Source of the DNA: JACVRW01 sp963825345
GTDB taxonomy: Bacteria > Actinomycetota > Thermoleophilia > Solirubrobacterales > Thermoleophilaceae
Assembly (NCBI GenBank): GCA_963825345.1
Contig: CAWGSQ010000001.1
Span: 1-64,000, forward strand
Reading direction: 5' to 3'
DNA: 64,000 nucleotides
A program made the position numbers and the translations under genes. How positions within the stretch are numbered: the stretch's first letter is position 1; every line of letters starts with the position of its first letter. The notes under the pieces are model-generated. The model was not told the origin of the DNA. It searched no databases and saw nothing but the letters and a program-made list of their open reading frames with translations. This document shows positions 30,204 through 40,738 of the stretch, one piece after another.

Positions 30204-32193
30204 GACGAGCACTCCTCACAATCGCCGCTGTCGCCGCCGGGCTGGCCACGGCGCTAACGCTCGGCGCGCTCCCCGCGGCCTCGGCGCCCGTCTGCACCGT
30301 CACCTGGGACGGCGAGGGCGCGACGGACTCCTGGAACCTCGTGGCCAACTGGGATACCAACGTCCTGCCCGGCGCGGGCGCGAACGTGTGCATCCCCGCC
30401 GGCAGCCGCGCGGAGCACACGTCCGGGACCACCACCATCGCGAGCCTCCAGGGCGGCGGGACGGTGCTGCTCGGTGGCGGCAGCCTCGCGATCACCGCCG
30501 ACACTGACGCTGCGCTCCAACACTTCGAGATGAGCTCGGGCACGCTGACGGGCGCCGGGCGGTTCGCCGTGAGCGGCGACTTCTCGTGGACCGGCGGGTC
30601 GCTGGCCGGCTCGGGGACCACGGAGGTACCGATCGGGGCGACGCTCCTGATCGGGCCCGCCGGGGGCACGGTGTTCCTCGACGGAGGCCGGACCCTGCGC
30701 GTCGCCGGTACGGCAACCTGGTCCACCGGCGCCATCGCGCTTCAGGGGACCTCGCTGTTCGACGTGACGGGGACCTTGAGAGCAAACTCGGAGACAGGCC
30801 AGATCAGCAACTCGGGCGGTCTCGACGCCCAGGTGCACGTCGGGGGCACGCTGCGCAAGGACACTGGCACGGGGACCACGGTGATCGCGGGCGCTGATCG
30901 ACAACGACGGGACCGTCAGCGCGCAGACCGGAACGCTTCGACTCGACCGTGGCGTGCCCACCGCCGTCCAAACGGGCTCGTTCGGGGCGACCGACGCCTC
31001 GGCACACGTCAGGCTCGGGGCTCTGTTCAGCCAGTTCCTCCTCGGCCCCGGAGCGAGCCTGACGGGCGGGGTCGAGCTGGTGCTCGGTGTGTTCACGGTC
31101 TCCGGCCCGGTCACCGTGAGCGGGCAGGGCAACAAGATCTCGAGCGGCGACATCCTCGGAGACCGGGACGCTCTCGGTCACCGGGGAGCTCATCTGGGTC
31201 GGTGGATCGATGGCCGGCACCGGCACGACGGCGATCCGCGGGTCGGGCCAGCTGTCGATCGAAGCCGCCGCCTCGTTCGGAGTGGAGCTCGAGGACAGCC
31301 GCACGCTGCGGGTGGAGGGCAACGCGACCTGGTTGAACGGCGCGGTGCGGCTCGACGATGCCGCCCGCATCGAGAACCTCGGTGTCTTCGATGCGCGCGC
31401 CGACGGTGCGCAGATGACGGCGTTCGCCTCGAGGGACGCCGAGTTCTTCAACGGCGGCACGCTCACGAAGACAACCGGCACCGGCACCGTGAACGTCACC
31501 GTGCCCCTGATCAACGACGGGTTGCTCGACGTCCGCAGCGGGCGGGCTAAGAGTGGACGAGTCCTTCGGCAACGCGCACTCTCAGACGCGCGACGGGCTG
31601 CAGCACGTGCAGGTGCGAGGGCCGCTTGCGGGCACGAACTTCGGGGTGCTCCAGGTGCCCGGCAAGGCCAGGCTGAACGGCACGCTCGAGATCGAGACCA
31701 CCGGCTTCTCGCCGGCGTTGAATGCCGAGGTGAAGGTGATCGAGTACGGCTCGCGCAGCGGCGAGTTCAGCGACGTAACCGGGGCCGCGATTGGCAACGG
31801 GCTCGTCTGGCGGGTGCGCTACGACCCGACCGGGGTCACCCTGGTCGCCGACAATCCGCCTCCTACGTTGTTGGGTACGGGCGTCGTGCTCCCAACCGGG
31901 CGCCGGTTGCGCGAGGCGAGAGCTACCGGCTCCGGGCCGGTGGCATGCTCAGGCTCGCTGGGCGTCGCGGGCTGCTCGCAAACGACCGTGATCCCGACGG
32001 CGACCGCCTGCGAGTTCGGGTCTTGAAGCGGTCCCGGGCAGCTCAACACGTCCGGATAAATCGCCGCAACGGCGCGCTTTCCTGGCGCGCGCCGAGCAAG
32101 TTCCGCGGCACGGCTTGGCTCCGCTATCGCGTCATCGACGCGCTCGGCCACCGCTCGCGGCCGGTCAAGCTGCGCATTCGCGTCGGCTCGTAG
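30200..32193 (+). CDS. Large secreted beta-rich repeat protein, partner of the RHS gene
   Basis: ATG 30200 overlaps the RHS stop (ATGA), so the two are translationally coupled. A signal peptide (MRRALLTIAAVAAGLATALT, cleaved near PAASAP) is followed by CTVTWDGEGATDSWNLVANW, the opening typical of exported parallel-beta-helix proteins, then repeats of Gly-rich strands (GGGSLAITADTDA, TGAGRFAVSGDFSWTGGSL, GGRTLRVAGTATW, EDSRTLRVEGNATWLNGAV). The C-terminus has a cadherin/VCBS-like Ca-binding motif ANDRDPDGDRLRVRV and FRGTAWLRYRVIDALGHRSR. Shifts near 30893, 31160, 31547 and 31868. About 660 residues. No enzymatic motif; it is far too large and secreted to be a classic immunity protein. Confidence 0.75.
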
Positions 32194-32240
32194 GAGCAGA
32201 GTTGTTGCACTCGGTTGCTGAGGCGCCTGCGCCGCAGGCC

Positions 32241-32246
32241 TAGCGT
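32241..32246 (+). promoter_or_regulatory. Predicted -10 element (TAGCGT), comEC
   Basis: TANNNT hexamer ending 8 bases before GTG 32255. Its presence implies comEC has its own promoter after the RHS gene pair. Confidence 0.4.
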
Positions 32247-32254
32247 CCTGGGGC

Positions 32255-34640
32255 GTGATGGCCCGGCGTCCGTATCACGCCGCGGTCGCGGCGCTCGCCT
32301 GGGGAATCGGCTGCGCGGGCGTCGCCGCCGGCACAGCGTCTCTGGTGTGGGCATCCGCCGCCGTCACGCTGGCGGCACTCGCCGCCCTCCGGGCCTGGAC
32401 GCTCGGGGCGGCGTGCGCTGCGTGCGTCCTCCTTGGCGGTGCCATCGGTGCCGCTCGGATTCACGCGATCGAGGAGCCGTTCCGGCACCTCCCGCTTGGC
32501 CAGACGACGTCGCTGCGCGTCATTCTTCTCGAGCGTCCGCGCGTCTCGGCGTTCGGCTCGCAGGCCGAAGTACGCGTGGCGTCAGGGCCCGGGCGCGGCG
32601 CCAGGTTGCTGGCGCGTGCCCCGCAATCGCTGGCTGTGCCCGAGGCCCTCAGCGTGGGCGCCGAGCTGCGGGTCCGGGGTACCGTCCACGCGCTTCGGAG
32701 TCGTGCCTCACTGATGGGCGAGCTCCAGCTCGATTCCGTCGCGGCCACGGGACATGGGCGCGGCGGCGTCGGCGGGGCCCTCGACGCCATGCGGCGTCGG
32801 GCCGAGCGCACTGTCGCGGCGGGCCTCCCGGGGCCCGAGGCGGCGCTCGCGCGCGGCATGGTGCTGGGCGAGGACGAGGCGATCGACGAGTCCAGGCGCC
32901 AGGATTGGCGCGACTCGGGGCTCGCACACCTGCTCGCGGTGAGCGGGCAGAACGTGATGCTGCTGGTGGCGCTCGCGCTGCCATTGCTCGTTGCGGCTGG
33001 GCTCGGGCCACGCGGGCGGGGCGGCGCGCTCTGTGCTTGGTTGCGCTGTACGTGCCGCTTGCGGGCGCGGGACCTCGCTGCAGCGAGCGGGTGTGATGGG
33101 CGCCGCCGGCATTGCGGCGATGACGCTCTCGCGACCGTCGTCGCGCTGGTACGCGCTGCTGCTCGCAGCCGCCGCAACGCTTGCCCTGAACCCGCGCGCG
33201 TGCGCCGACCCGGGCTGGCAGCTGTCGTTCGCCGCGGTCGCGGGCATCCTCGTGGCCGGCCGGCCGCTGGCGGCAAGGCTGCGGCGAACCACCGAAGAGC
33301 TCGCCCCTCCGCCGCGCGGTGCCCGCCATCGCGTACTGCCCCGCGCCCTGCGAGATGGGGTCTGCGAGGGCATCGCCATCACCGTTGCGGCCACGCTTGC
33401 CACGGCGCCCCTGGTCGCCCATCACTTCGGATCCGTGCCGCTCGCAGGGCTTGCGGCCAACCTGCTGGCGCTTCCGGCGGTCGCGCCCGCCATGTGGCTC
33501 GGGATGGTCAAGGCCGCGCTCGGCGTGGTCGGGCCGCTGCTGCCGGGCAGCGATCGGCTCGCCGAGCTGCTCGGGCCGCCCACGCACGTTGCGATCGCCT
33601 ACCTCGACGGCCTCGCCGAGCGCTGCGCGACCCTCCCCGGCGGACGCCTCCGGCTGCCGCTGCACTCGCCGGCCTCGGTCGTTGCCGCCTACGGGGCGAT
33701 AACAGCACTCGTCTACCTGCCGAGGCTGATCTCGATCCGGCGACCGCGCGGCGCCCGCCCCGGTGCCCTCGAGCTCGCCGCCTCCTGGCGACGAAGCCCG
33801 CGCTCCCTGCGCGCCGCGGTCTCCGTGCTCGTCACGGCTCTGCTCGTGCTGGGCGCCGCAGCTGTGCTCGCACCGCCGGCGCCGCCCGACGCCCTCACGG
33901 TCCGCTTCCTCGACGTCGGCCAGGGGGATGCGACCCTGATCCAGGACGGTGCGGGCGCCGCCGCCCTGTTCGACGGCGGCCCACCCGAGGCGCGCGTCTA
34001 CCGCCACCTGCGCGCCGCCGGCGTGCGACGGCTCGATCTCATGGTCGCCACCCACCAGTCGCGCGACCACCAGGGCGGCCTGCCCGAGGTGCTCGAGCGG
34101 ATCCCGACCGCGCTGCTCGTCGAGAACTCCGACGGCACCAGCGATCGGGACTTCCGGCGCCTGCTCGCCGAGGCCGACGCCGCGGGATCCGCCGCGTCCC
34201 GGCTCAGGCGGGCCAGCGTCTGCGGGTGGGCCGGCTCGAGATCGAGCTGCTCTCGCCAGCGCCGCTGCCACCGGGAGCCCCGCGGCCGGAGGACCCGAAT
34301 CCGCGCGGGGTCGCCGCGATCGTCAGCTCCGGCGACTTCGACCTGTGGCTCAGCGCTGACGCGGAGAGCGACGCCATTCTGCCGCTGCCTTGCGGCCGGT
34401 GGAGGCGATGAAGGTGTCCCACCACGGCAGCGCTGACCCGGGCCTGCCCGAGGTGCTGGAGCGCCTGCGCCCGCGGGTGGCGGCGATCGAGGTCGGCGCC
34501 GGCAACTCCTACGGCCACCCGACGCCCGAAACGCTCGCCGCCCTCCGCGCGGCGGTACCGCACGTCTACCGCACCGACCGCGACGGGACGGTGACGCTCA
34601 CCGTACGCGACGGCCACATGGCGTCGAAACCGAGCGCTGA
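32255..34640 (+). CDS. comEC: ComEC/Rec2 DNA-uptake channel
   Basis: About 790 residues. N-terminal membrane helices and OB-like domain, then the competence domain with ARGMVLGEDEAID, DSGLAHLLAVSGQN and WQLSFAAVAGIL, about ten helices, and a C-terminal metallo-beta-lactamase-like domain starting VRFLDVGQGDATLIQ with VATHQSRDHQGG, SHHGSADPGLPE and NSYGHPTPETL. It forms the channel for single-stranded DNA; the lactamase-like domain is thought to degrade the other strand. Frame breaks near 33010, 34190, 34400 and 34634; with the last corrected it ends MAVETER at 34640. GTG 32255 or ATG 32258 could be the start. Confidence 0.9.
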
Positions 34641-34665
34641 CCCGTGGCGCCGCCCGCGCGCTTCG

Positions 34666-34671
34666 TACACT
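34666..34671 (+). promoter_or_regulatory. Predicted -10 element (TACACT), holA
   Basis: TANNNT hexamer ending 6 bases before the holA GTG at 34678; identical hexamer and similar placement upstream of the genes at 48089 and 53597. Confidence 0.5.
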
Positions 34672-34677
34672 GGCGGC

Positions 34678-35642
34678 GTGGCCGCGCTGAAGCCCGCCTA
34701 CCTCGTCTGCGGAGACGACGACGCCAAGATCGACGCCTGGCGCGCGCGTGTGCGCCGCAGGGCCGAGGATGAGCGCGGGCCGGGCGGGCTGGAGGTCTTC
34801 GACGCCCGCCAGAGCGATCCGGGCGAGGTTGCCGGCGCGCTCGCGATGCTGAGCTTCGAGACGGCCACGCGCTACCTGCTGGTGGACGACGTGGGCGCGT
34901 GGAAGGCCGCCGAGCTCGCCCCGCTCGAAAAGGCGCTCACCGAGCTGCCACCCGAAACCGTGCTGGTCCTCATTGCGCGCGGTAAGGCACCCAAGTCACT
35001 CTCGAAGGCAACAGAGAAGGCCAGCGGAGAGGTCCGCGAGTACGCCGCCCCCAAGCCGTGGGAGCTGCCGAAGTGGTGCGTCGGCCACGCACGCGAGCTC
35101 GGCCTGCAGCTCGACCAGGAGGCGGCGAAGGAGCTCGTCGCCCGGGTTGGCACGAGCCAGCAGCGCCTCTCGCGGGAGCTCGAGAAGATCGCGCTCGCCG
35201 TGCACCCGTCGGCGAACGTGACGATCGCGGACGTGGAGCAGCTCGCCGCCACGGACACCGCCCCGGGCGCCTACGACCTCGCCGACGCGCTCGTGGCCGG
35301 CGACCTGCGCGGCACGCTCGCGCTCGCCGAGCAGCTCGAAGAGCATGGCGAGCGTCCCGGCAAGCTCGTCTGGCCGATCGTGCGCAGGCTCCGCGAGGTG
35401 CACCAGGCCGCGGCGATGCTGGGAGCGGGGATGCCGGACGCCCAGGTCGCAGCCGCACTGAAGGGTCCTCCATGGGCCAGCAAGAAGGTGATCGCGCGCG
35501 CGAAGAAGGCCGACCTGGCCACGCTCGAGCGGGCGCTGTGCGTGTTCGCGGACCTCGAGGTCGAGCTACGCGGCGGCAGCGAGCTCCAGCTGGGCGAGGA
35601 CACGGCCTTCTCGCTGGCGCTGGCGCGCGCGACGGGCGCTAG
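34678..35642 (+). CDS. holA: DNA polymerase III delta subunit
   Basis: About 320 residues. Opens the beta clamp in the clamp loader. The N-terminus KPAYLVCGDDDAKIDAWRAR is the degenerate P-loop region; LPPETVLVLIARGKAPK, YAAPKPWELPKWC, AKELVARVGTSQQRLSRELE and the C-terminal collar (HGERPGKLVWPIVRRLREVH) are typical of HolA. In the frame as written the stop is missed and translation would run on; the gene should end near TAG 35640-35642, which lies in a CTAG shared with the convergent aldehyde dehydrogenase. In actinobacteria holA normally precedes rpsT; here three genes intervene. Confidence 0.92.
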
Positions 35643-37098
35643 GGCCCGTAGGGGTACCACCACTCCTTCGCGGCGATCTTCGTCTCGATGTGGACGTGCT
35701 TCGTGTCCTGGAAGGCCTCGAGGCCCTCCTGGCCGAGCTCGCGGCCGAGGCCCGACTGCTTCATGCCGCCGAACGGCCCCGCGTCGTTGTCGGTGAGCGG
35801 GTCGTTGATCCACACCGTGCCGGCGCGGATCTCGCGCATGCAGCGCACCGCGGTCTCGAGGTCGCGCGTGTAGACGTTCGCGCCGAGGCCGAAGCGGGTT
35901 GAGTTCGCCAGGCGGATGGCCTCGTCGAGTGAGTCCACCGGCACGATCGGTGCGACGGGCCCGAAGGTCTCCTCGCGCAGCAGCTCGGTCGTGTCCGGCG
36001 CGCCCGTCACGACCGCGGGCGAGAGGAAGTGCCCACGCTCCTGCCCGGCGTGGTCGCCGCCCACCACGAGGGTCGCGCCCGCAGTGACCGCCGCCTCGAG
36101 CTGCGCCTCCACCTTCGCGCGCTGGGGCGCCGACACCATCGGGCCGACGTCCGTGGACGAGTCGAGCGGATCTCCCACGCGCAGCGAGCTCGTGTAGTCC
36201 ACGAACGCGGAGACGAAGTCGTCATACACCTCGCGCGCCACGTAGAAGCGCTCCGCCGAGGTGCACACCTGCCCGGCGTTCAGGTAGGCCGCCCACGCGC
36301 CGCCCTTCGCGGCCACCTCCACGTCCGCGGCCACGTCGGCGCAGACGATGAACGGGTCCTTGCCGCCCATCTCGAGGTTCATCCGCGCCACCCGCGAGGC
36401 GCAGGCGGCGGCCACGCTCTTGCCGGTCTCGACGGATCCAGTGAAGGCCACACCCGCGATGCGCTCGTCGTTCACGATCGCCGAGCCCACCTCGCCCGCG
36501 CCCGCCACGATGTTCACCACGCCGGGCGGGAGATGGTCGAAGCAGGAGGCGAGCATCAGCGTCGACAGCGGCGTGAGCTCCGACGGCTTCGCCACCACGG
36601 TGTTGCCGGCCGCAATCGCGGGCGCCAGCTTCCAGGAGAGCAGCAGCAGTGGGTAGTTCCAGGGCACGATGCAGCCCCAGGCGCCGATCGGCTCCTTCAC
36701 ACCAGAGCCAGCTGGGTCGACTCGATCGACGGGATCACGCGTCCGGCGAAGTTGCGGCCCATCTCCGCGTAGTAGTCGAAGGCCGACGCGGTCCAGCCGA
36801 CCTCGTCCGAGTTCTCCACCAACGGCTTGCCGCCCTCGAGCGTCATCACGTGGGCGAGCTCGTCCGTGCGGGCGCGCAGGCGAATCGCCACCTCGTGAAG
36901 GAGCTCCGCGCGCTCGACGGCCGGAGTGGCCGCCCAGCCCGGGAACGCCTCGTTCGCGGCCACCACGGCGGCGTCTAGCTGCTCGGCCGACGGCAGGCCG
37001 ATCGAGACGAGCGTCTCCTCGGTGGCGGGGTTCTCGACCGCGAGCGGCTCGCCGTCGCCCGCCACCTGCTCGCCGCGTATGAGCAGCCTGGTCTCCAT
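35639..37098 (-). CDS. NAD(P)-dependent aldehyde dehydrogenase
   Basis: About 485 residues from ATG 37098. Oxidises an aldehyde to the acid. WGCIVPWNYPLLLLSWKLAP and GNTVVAKPSELTP (cofactor site), FTGSVETGKSV, general base Glu in LEMGGKDPFIVC, nucleophile Cys in NAGQVCTSAERFYVA, and EETFGPVAPI are all present. One frame break near 36700 separates the first 133 residues. The family context (betaine/aminobutyraldehyde-type) suggests an amino-aldehyde but the substrate is not determined. It ends GP with its stop inside the CTAG shared with holA. A TAGGGT element lies 6 bases before the start. Confidence 0.92.
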
Positions 37099-37104
37099 GC
37101 GCGC

Positions 37105-37110
37105 ACCCTA
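37105..37110 (-). promoter_or_regulatory. Predicted -10 element (TAGGGT on minus strand), aldehyde dehydrogenase
   Basis: TANNNT hexamer on the minus strand ending exactly 6 bases before ATG 37098. Confidence 0.45.
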
Positions 37111-37170
37111 GCCGTCCGCGCGCCCCTCGGACGTCCGTCCACAACGGGCGACTTCCGCCGCCCGAGGCCG

Positions 37171-37176
37171 TACAGT
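37171..37176 (+). promoter_or_regulatory. Predicted -10 element (TACAGT), PKD-domain gene
   Basis: TANNNT hexamer ending 9 bases before TTG 37186. Confidence 0.4.
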
Positions 37177-37185
37177 CGATATCCC

Positions 37186-39219
37186 TTGGACTCGTCTTCT
37201 GGCGCTCACCCGGCCCGGCGACTGCTGCTGCCGGCGGCGCTGACAGCGGCCGTGGTGCTCTTGATTCCCGTCTCGGCCCACGCCGCGGCATGGCTGCCTC
37301 CGGCGCCCGTCTCGCCCGCGGCGGAGAACATGACGTTCTCGGAGGTCGCGATGGCGGGCAACGGAGACGTGATCGCCGTCTGGACCCAGAGCACCGGAGG
37401 CATGTGGGCGTCGATACGACCCGCGGGCGGGTCGTTCGGGGCGCCTGTGCCGATCTCGTCGGGGACCGGCGCAGTGGGGAGTGGCCGCCCGGCGCTCGCA
37501 GTCGACGCGACCGGCAACGCGATCGCGGCCTGGACGCAGTCGGACGGCTCCAATCCGCGAACGCGGGCGGCATTCCGCCCCGCGGGAGGCTCGTTCGGCC
37601 CGATGGAGACGATCTCCGCGGCCGGCACGGGCACCAGGGACCTCGACCTCGCGATGGACGCGGCGGGGAACGCGATCGCCGTCTGGAGCACGGCGGCCGC
37701 GCCCAACCGCGTGCAGTGGTCGTACCGCCCGGCGGGCGGCTCTTTTCCCCCCGGCGGCACAACGATCACGGCTGGCGCGACCAGCTCGCAGCAGTACCCG
37801 CGCCTAGCGATGGACGCCGCCGGCAACGCGGTCGTCGCCTACCAGGCGTACGACACTCCGCCGAACGTCACCTACATCCGCTACCAGGAGCGGCCGGCGG
37901 GCGGGGTCTTCCCGGGCGCCGCTGGCGAGAAGGAGGTACTCCTAGAGAACGGGAACGGCAGCCCGCCCAGCGACAGGCAGATGGACGTCGGGATAGGGGG
38001 CGGCCAGCTCGCTTTCGCCTGGCACCGCTTCGAGGGAGGATCGAATGACACCTACCGCGGCGCCTTCAGGACATTCGGCGCGGCCGAGACCACCGGCACG
38101 CACCTAATCGACTCGGCGGAGAGCATGAGCAGGATCCAGCTCGTGATGGCACCGTCGGGGGAGGCGCTCGCGGTCTGGTCGACCAGCGGCGCCGCGACCG
38201 ATCTCCTGTGGTCCGCCCGCACGCCCGGATCGGCGACCTTCGGGGCGCCGGCGCACCTCGCGCCGGAGGCCGCCATTGCCCAGGAGGGAGTCGTCGGCCT
38301 GGACGGGCTCGGCAACGCGATGGCGACGTGGTACCAGGTGACCACCCCGCCGGCCGCCCACACAGCCTGGGCAGCCCGGCGTCCCGCCGGCGGGAGCTTC
38401 GGCGCGCCGCAGGAGCTGTTCGGCGGTGGGGCGGGCATCTTCTTCTCGAACCTCTCGGCCGGGGGCGACTCGCAGGGCAACGGCTTCGTCGGCGCGGCGC
38501 GCTTCGCCTCCCCCAACACCCGCCTGAACGTGGCGGGCTGGGACCCGGTGCCGCCCGCCCTGGGGGCACTGACGGTCCCTCCGGTTAGCAACAACCCGAT
38601 CTCGTTCTCGGTGACCCCGTCCGACGTTTGGGGTCCCGTGACCACCGGCTGGGACTTCGGCGACGGCGCCACGGCGCCGGGAACGCAGCAGTCGCACACG
38701 TTCGGGACGCCGGGCCAGAACTACAACGTGACCGCGACCGCCACCGACGCGGCTGGCAACTCCGCGAGCGCATCCGCCCTCACTGTGCTGAACGCGCCGC
38801 CGGCTCTCGGCCGGCTCACCATGCTCCGGCGCGTCTTCGCTGTAGCCGGCTCTCCGACGGCGATCAGTGCTCAGCGCGGCCGGCGCGTGAAGCGGGGAAC
38901 GACCTTCCGCTACAGCCTGTCCGAGCCCGCGCGCGTGACCATCCGGATCGACCGGATTCTCCCCGGAAGACGGGTGGGTAGGCGCTGTCGCAAGCCGAGC
39001 TCGCGCCTCATACGGCGCCCCTCTTGCAAGCGCTACGTCCGGGCCGGGCGCACGCTGGTGCGCAACCCGCCCGTCGGGCGGGTCGCCACGAAGTTCAGCG
39101 GGCGGATCGGCCGCAGGGCGCTGCGGCCCGGCCGCTATCGCGCGACGGCCGAGGCCACGGATCGCTTCGACCTGCGCTCGCGGAAGCGCACGATCACGTT
39201 CCGCGTAGCGCGGGGCTGA
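37186..39219 (+). CDS. Exported repeat protein with PKD domain
   Basis: Intact, 677 residues. TTG 37186 begins a signal peptide (RRLLLPAALTAAVVLLIPV, cleaved after AHA). Residues 35-450 hold about eight repeats with the pattern D-GNAIAVW ... RPAGGSFG, probably a propeller of the kind seen in exported Solirubrobacterales proteins. A PKD domain follows (TTGWDFGDGATAPGTQQSHT, residues 480-535), then a C-terminal Arg-rich Ig-like domain (FRYSLSEPARVTIRIDRILP ... LRPGRYRATAEATDRFDLRS) I associate with this class. Likely cell-surface; ligand unknown. It is divergent from the aldehyde dehydrogenase and convergent with the phospholipase gene. Confidence 0.85.
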   Translation: MDSSSGAHPARRLLLPAALTAAVVLLIPVSAHAAAWLPPAPVSPAAENMTFSEVAMAGNGDVIAVWTQSTGGMWASIRPAGGSFGAPVPISSGTGAVGSGRPALAVDATGNAIAAWTQSDGSNPRTRAAFRPAGGSFGPMETISAAGTGTRDLDLAMDAAGNAIAVWSTAAAPNRVQWSYRPAGGSFPPGGTTITAGATSSQQYPRLAMDAAGNAVVAYQAYDTPPNVTYIRYQERPAGGVFPGAAGEKEVLLENGNGSPPSDRQMDVGIGGGQLAFAWHRFEGGSNDTYRGAFRTFGAAETTGTHLIDSAESMSRIQLVMAPSGEALAVWSTSGAATDLLWSARTPGSATFGAPAHLAPEAAIAQEGVVGLDGLGNAMATWYQVTTPPAAHTAWAARRPAGGSFGAPQELFGGGAGIFFSNLSAGGDSQGNGFVGAARFASPNTRLNVAGWDPVPPALGALTVPPVSNNPISFSVTPSDVWGPVTTGWDFGDGATAPGTQQSHTFGTPGQNYNVTATATDAAGNSASASALTVLNAPPALGRLTMLRRVFAVAGSPTAISAQRGRRVKRGTTFRYSLSEPARVTIRIDRILPGRRVGRRCRKPSSRLIRRPSCKRYVRAGRTLVRNPPVGRVATKFSGRIGRRALRPGRYRATAEATDRFDLRSRKRTITFRVARG

Positions 39220-39236
39220 GCTAGGAGAGGCGGCGG

Positions 39237-40682
39237 CTAGGTCCGGGCCAGGACCGCTCGCTGAATCGAGTCCGGCAGCGTGAAGATGTCGCCGAGCTTG
39301 CCCTCGTAGCTCGGCACGCCGAAGCGATCCGCGAGCTGTTCCAGCGCGACCAGGTCGCCGGCGTGTGCGGCCTGGCTGTCGAGCACGTCGCCGCCGCCCA
39401 GCGCGCACGGTGCGGTGGCCACCTCGGGCGGATCCGGCAGGGCGGGCGTGTCGAAGTCGGCCTGATCCCAATCGAAGCTCAGGCCGATGTTGCGCGACTG
39501 AGCCTGTCGCAGGGTCAGGTCGCCGAGCCCGAAGCGGTACGAGATCAGCTTGAGCACGGACTCGTGCCCGTAGAGCCCGTGGTCCACTCTGAAGCCGGAA
39601 CTCTGCCGGCGACCGCGGGCGTACGGCGAGACCGCAGCGCGGGGATCCGGAAGCCCATCTGACCGAAGTCCTCGTACAGGTTTGCGCTCGCGCGGTCGTC
39701 GGCCACGTGGGGCGGGCGTGACGTGATCGAAGAATCCACCCCACTCGTCGTAGAGCACGAACAATGCGCCGCGCCGGTAGCACGGCGACTTCACGAAGGC
39801 GTTGACCACGTCGGCCATGAACGCCTGTCCGAGCCGGACGTCGCCGAGCGGATGCTCGTCGGCGGACAGCCCGTCGCCGCCGCCGCCGTCGCGGAACGGC
39901 GGGTCCACGAAGGAGATGTTCGGGAGCGTCCGGCCGCGCAGTCGGCGTAGTAGCGCGTGATCGGGTTGGTCCAGGTGGCGCCGCGCGCTCCCCAGACCGC
40001 GGAGAAGGGCAGGTCGGAGGCGTAGTAACGCGCGCTGAGGCCGTGCGCCAGGCCTCGGTCGAAGATCGTCTCCCACTGGTTGCCGGCCGTCCCGGCCGGC
40101 GGGTCGTTGTTCTTGAGCCCACCCGATTGAGCCGGACCACTTGTAGTAGCGGTTCGGCCAGGTCGAGGCGAGCAGCGAGCAGAAGAAGCGGTCGTAGAGC
40201 GTGTAGTTCCGCGCCGCCTCGTGGATGAAGCCGAGCTCGCCACGGTTGAAGTAGGTGAGCGCGAACTCGTCGTTGCCCGAGCCGTCCGCGAGGAAGCCGC
40301 CGAGCAGCTGCGCGCGCCCTGACTCCCAGCCGTGGCCCGGGTCCGGGTGGCCGCAGCCCTTGTACTCCATCCCGCCGCTTCCGAGGGTGGAGAAGTGGCG
40401 CGTCGGCACGGATGCTCCGGACGGATCCGTGTAGCTCTGGTCCTGAATCGCGTCCGCCCCCGGGACCCAGCCGAAGTAGTGGTCGAAGGAGCGGTTCTCC
40501 ATCATCAGCACCACGAAGTGGTCGATCGGGAGGTTCCGCGGCGAGGGGAGCCCGGAACGGCGCGCCGCCGCGTCGGCCGCCTCAGCCAGGATCGTGCCGG
40601 CCGGCAGGGCGGCTGCCAGCCCGGCCATCCCAGCCGTGTACGCCGTCCGCTCGAGGAACTCCCGCCGCGTCTCCTGCGCCAT
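39237..40682 (-). CDS. Tat-exported phospholipase C/acid phosphatase (phosphoesterase family)
   Basis: About 480 residues from ATG 40682. A twin-arginine signal (TRREFLERTAYTAGMAGLAA) directs folded export. The phosphoesterase domain opens with DHFVVLMMENRSFDHYFGWV, where Glu, Asn and Ser contribute to the active site, and continues with FALTYFNRGELGFIHEAARN, RFFCSLLASTWPNRYY, LPNISFVDPPF, LFVLYDEWGGFFDHVTP, and GFRVDHGLYGHESVLKLISY. Shifts near 40127, 39943, 39715 and 39625 scramble residues 186-235 and 320-350 but the frame returns. By family it hydrolyses phospholipid head groups or other phosphomonoesters outside the cell. Confidence 0.88.
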   Translation of the reverse strand: MAQETRREFLERTAYTAGMAGLAAALPAGTILAEAADAAARRSGLPSPRNLPIDHFVVLMMENRSFDHYFGWVPGADAIQDQSYTDPSGASVPTRHFSTLGSGGMEYKGCGHPDPGHGWESGRAQLLGGFLADGSGNDEFALTYFNRGELGFIHEAARNYTLYDRFFCSLLASTWPNRYYKWSGSIGWAQEQRPAGRDGRQPVGDDLRPRPGARPQRALLRLRPALLRGLGSARRHLDQPDHALLRRLRGRTLPNISFVDPPFRDGGGGDGLSADEHPLGDVRLGQAFMADVVNAFVKSPCYRRGALFVLYDEWGGFFDHVTPAPRGRRPRERKPVRGLRSDGLPDPRAAVSPYARGRRQSSGFRVDHGLYGHESVLKLISYRFGLGDLTLRQAQSRNIGLSFDWDQADFDTPALPDPPEVATAPCALGGGDVLDSQAAHAGDLVALEQLADRFGVPSYEGKLGDIFTLPDSIQRAVLART

Positions 40683-40738
40683 CCCGCCGGGGATTTACCC
40701 ACACGGCGCGTGAGAAATGTCGCGGTTCGGTTAACGCG

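Noticed and set aside
30200..32193. Immunity protein for the RHS C-terminus
   Set aside because: The product is large, has a signal peptide and repeats; immunity proteins are small and usually cytoplasmic.
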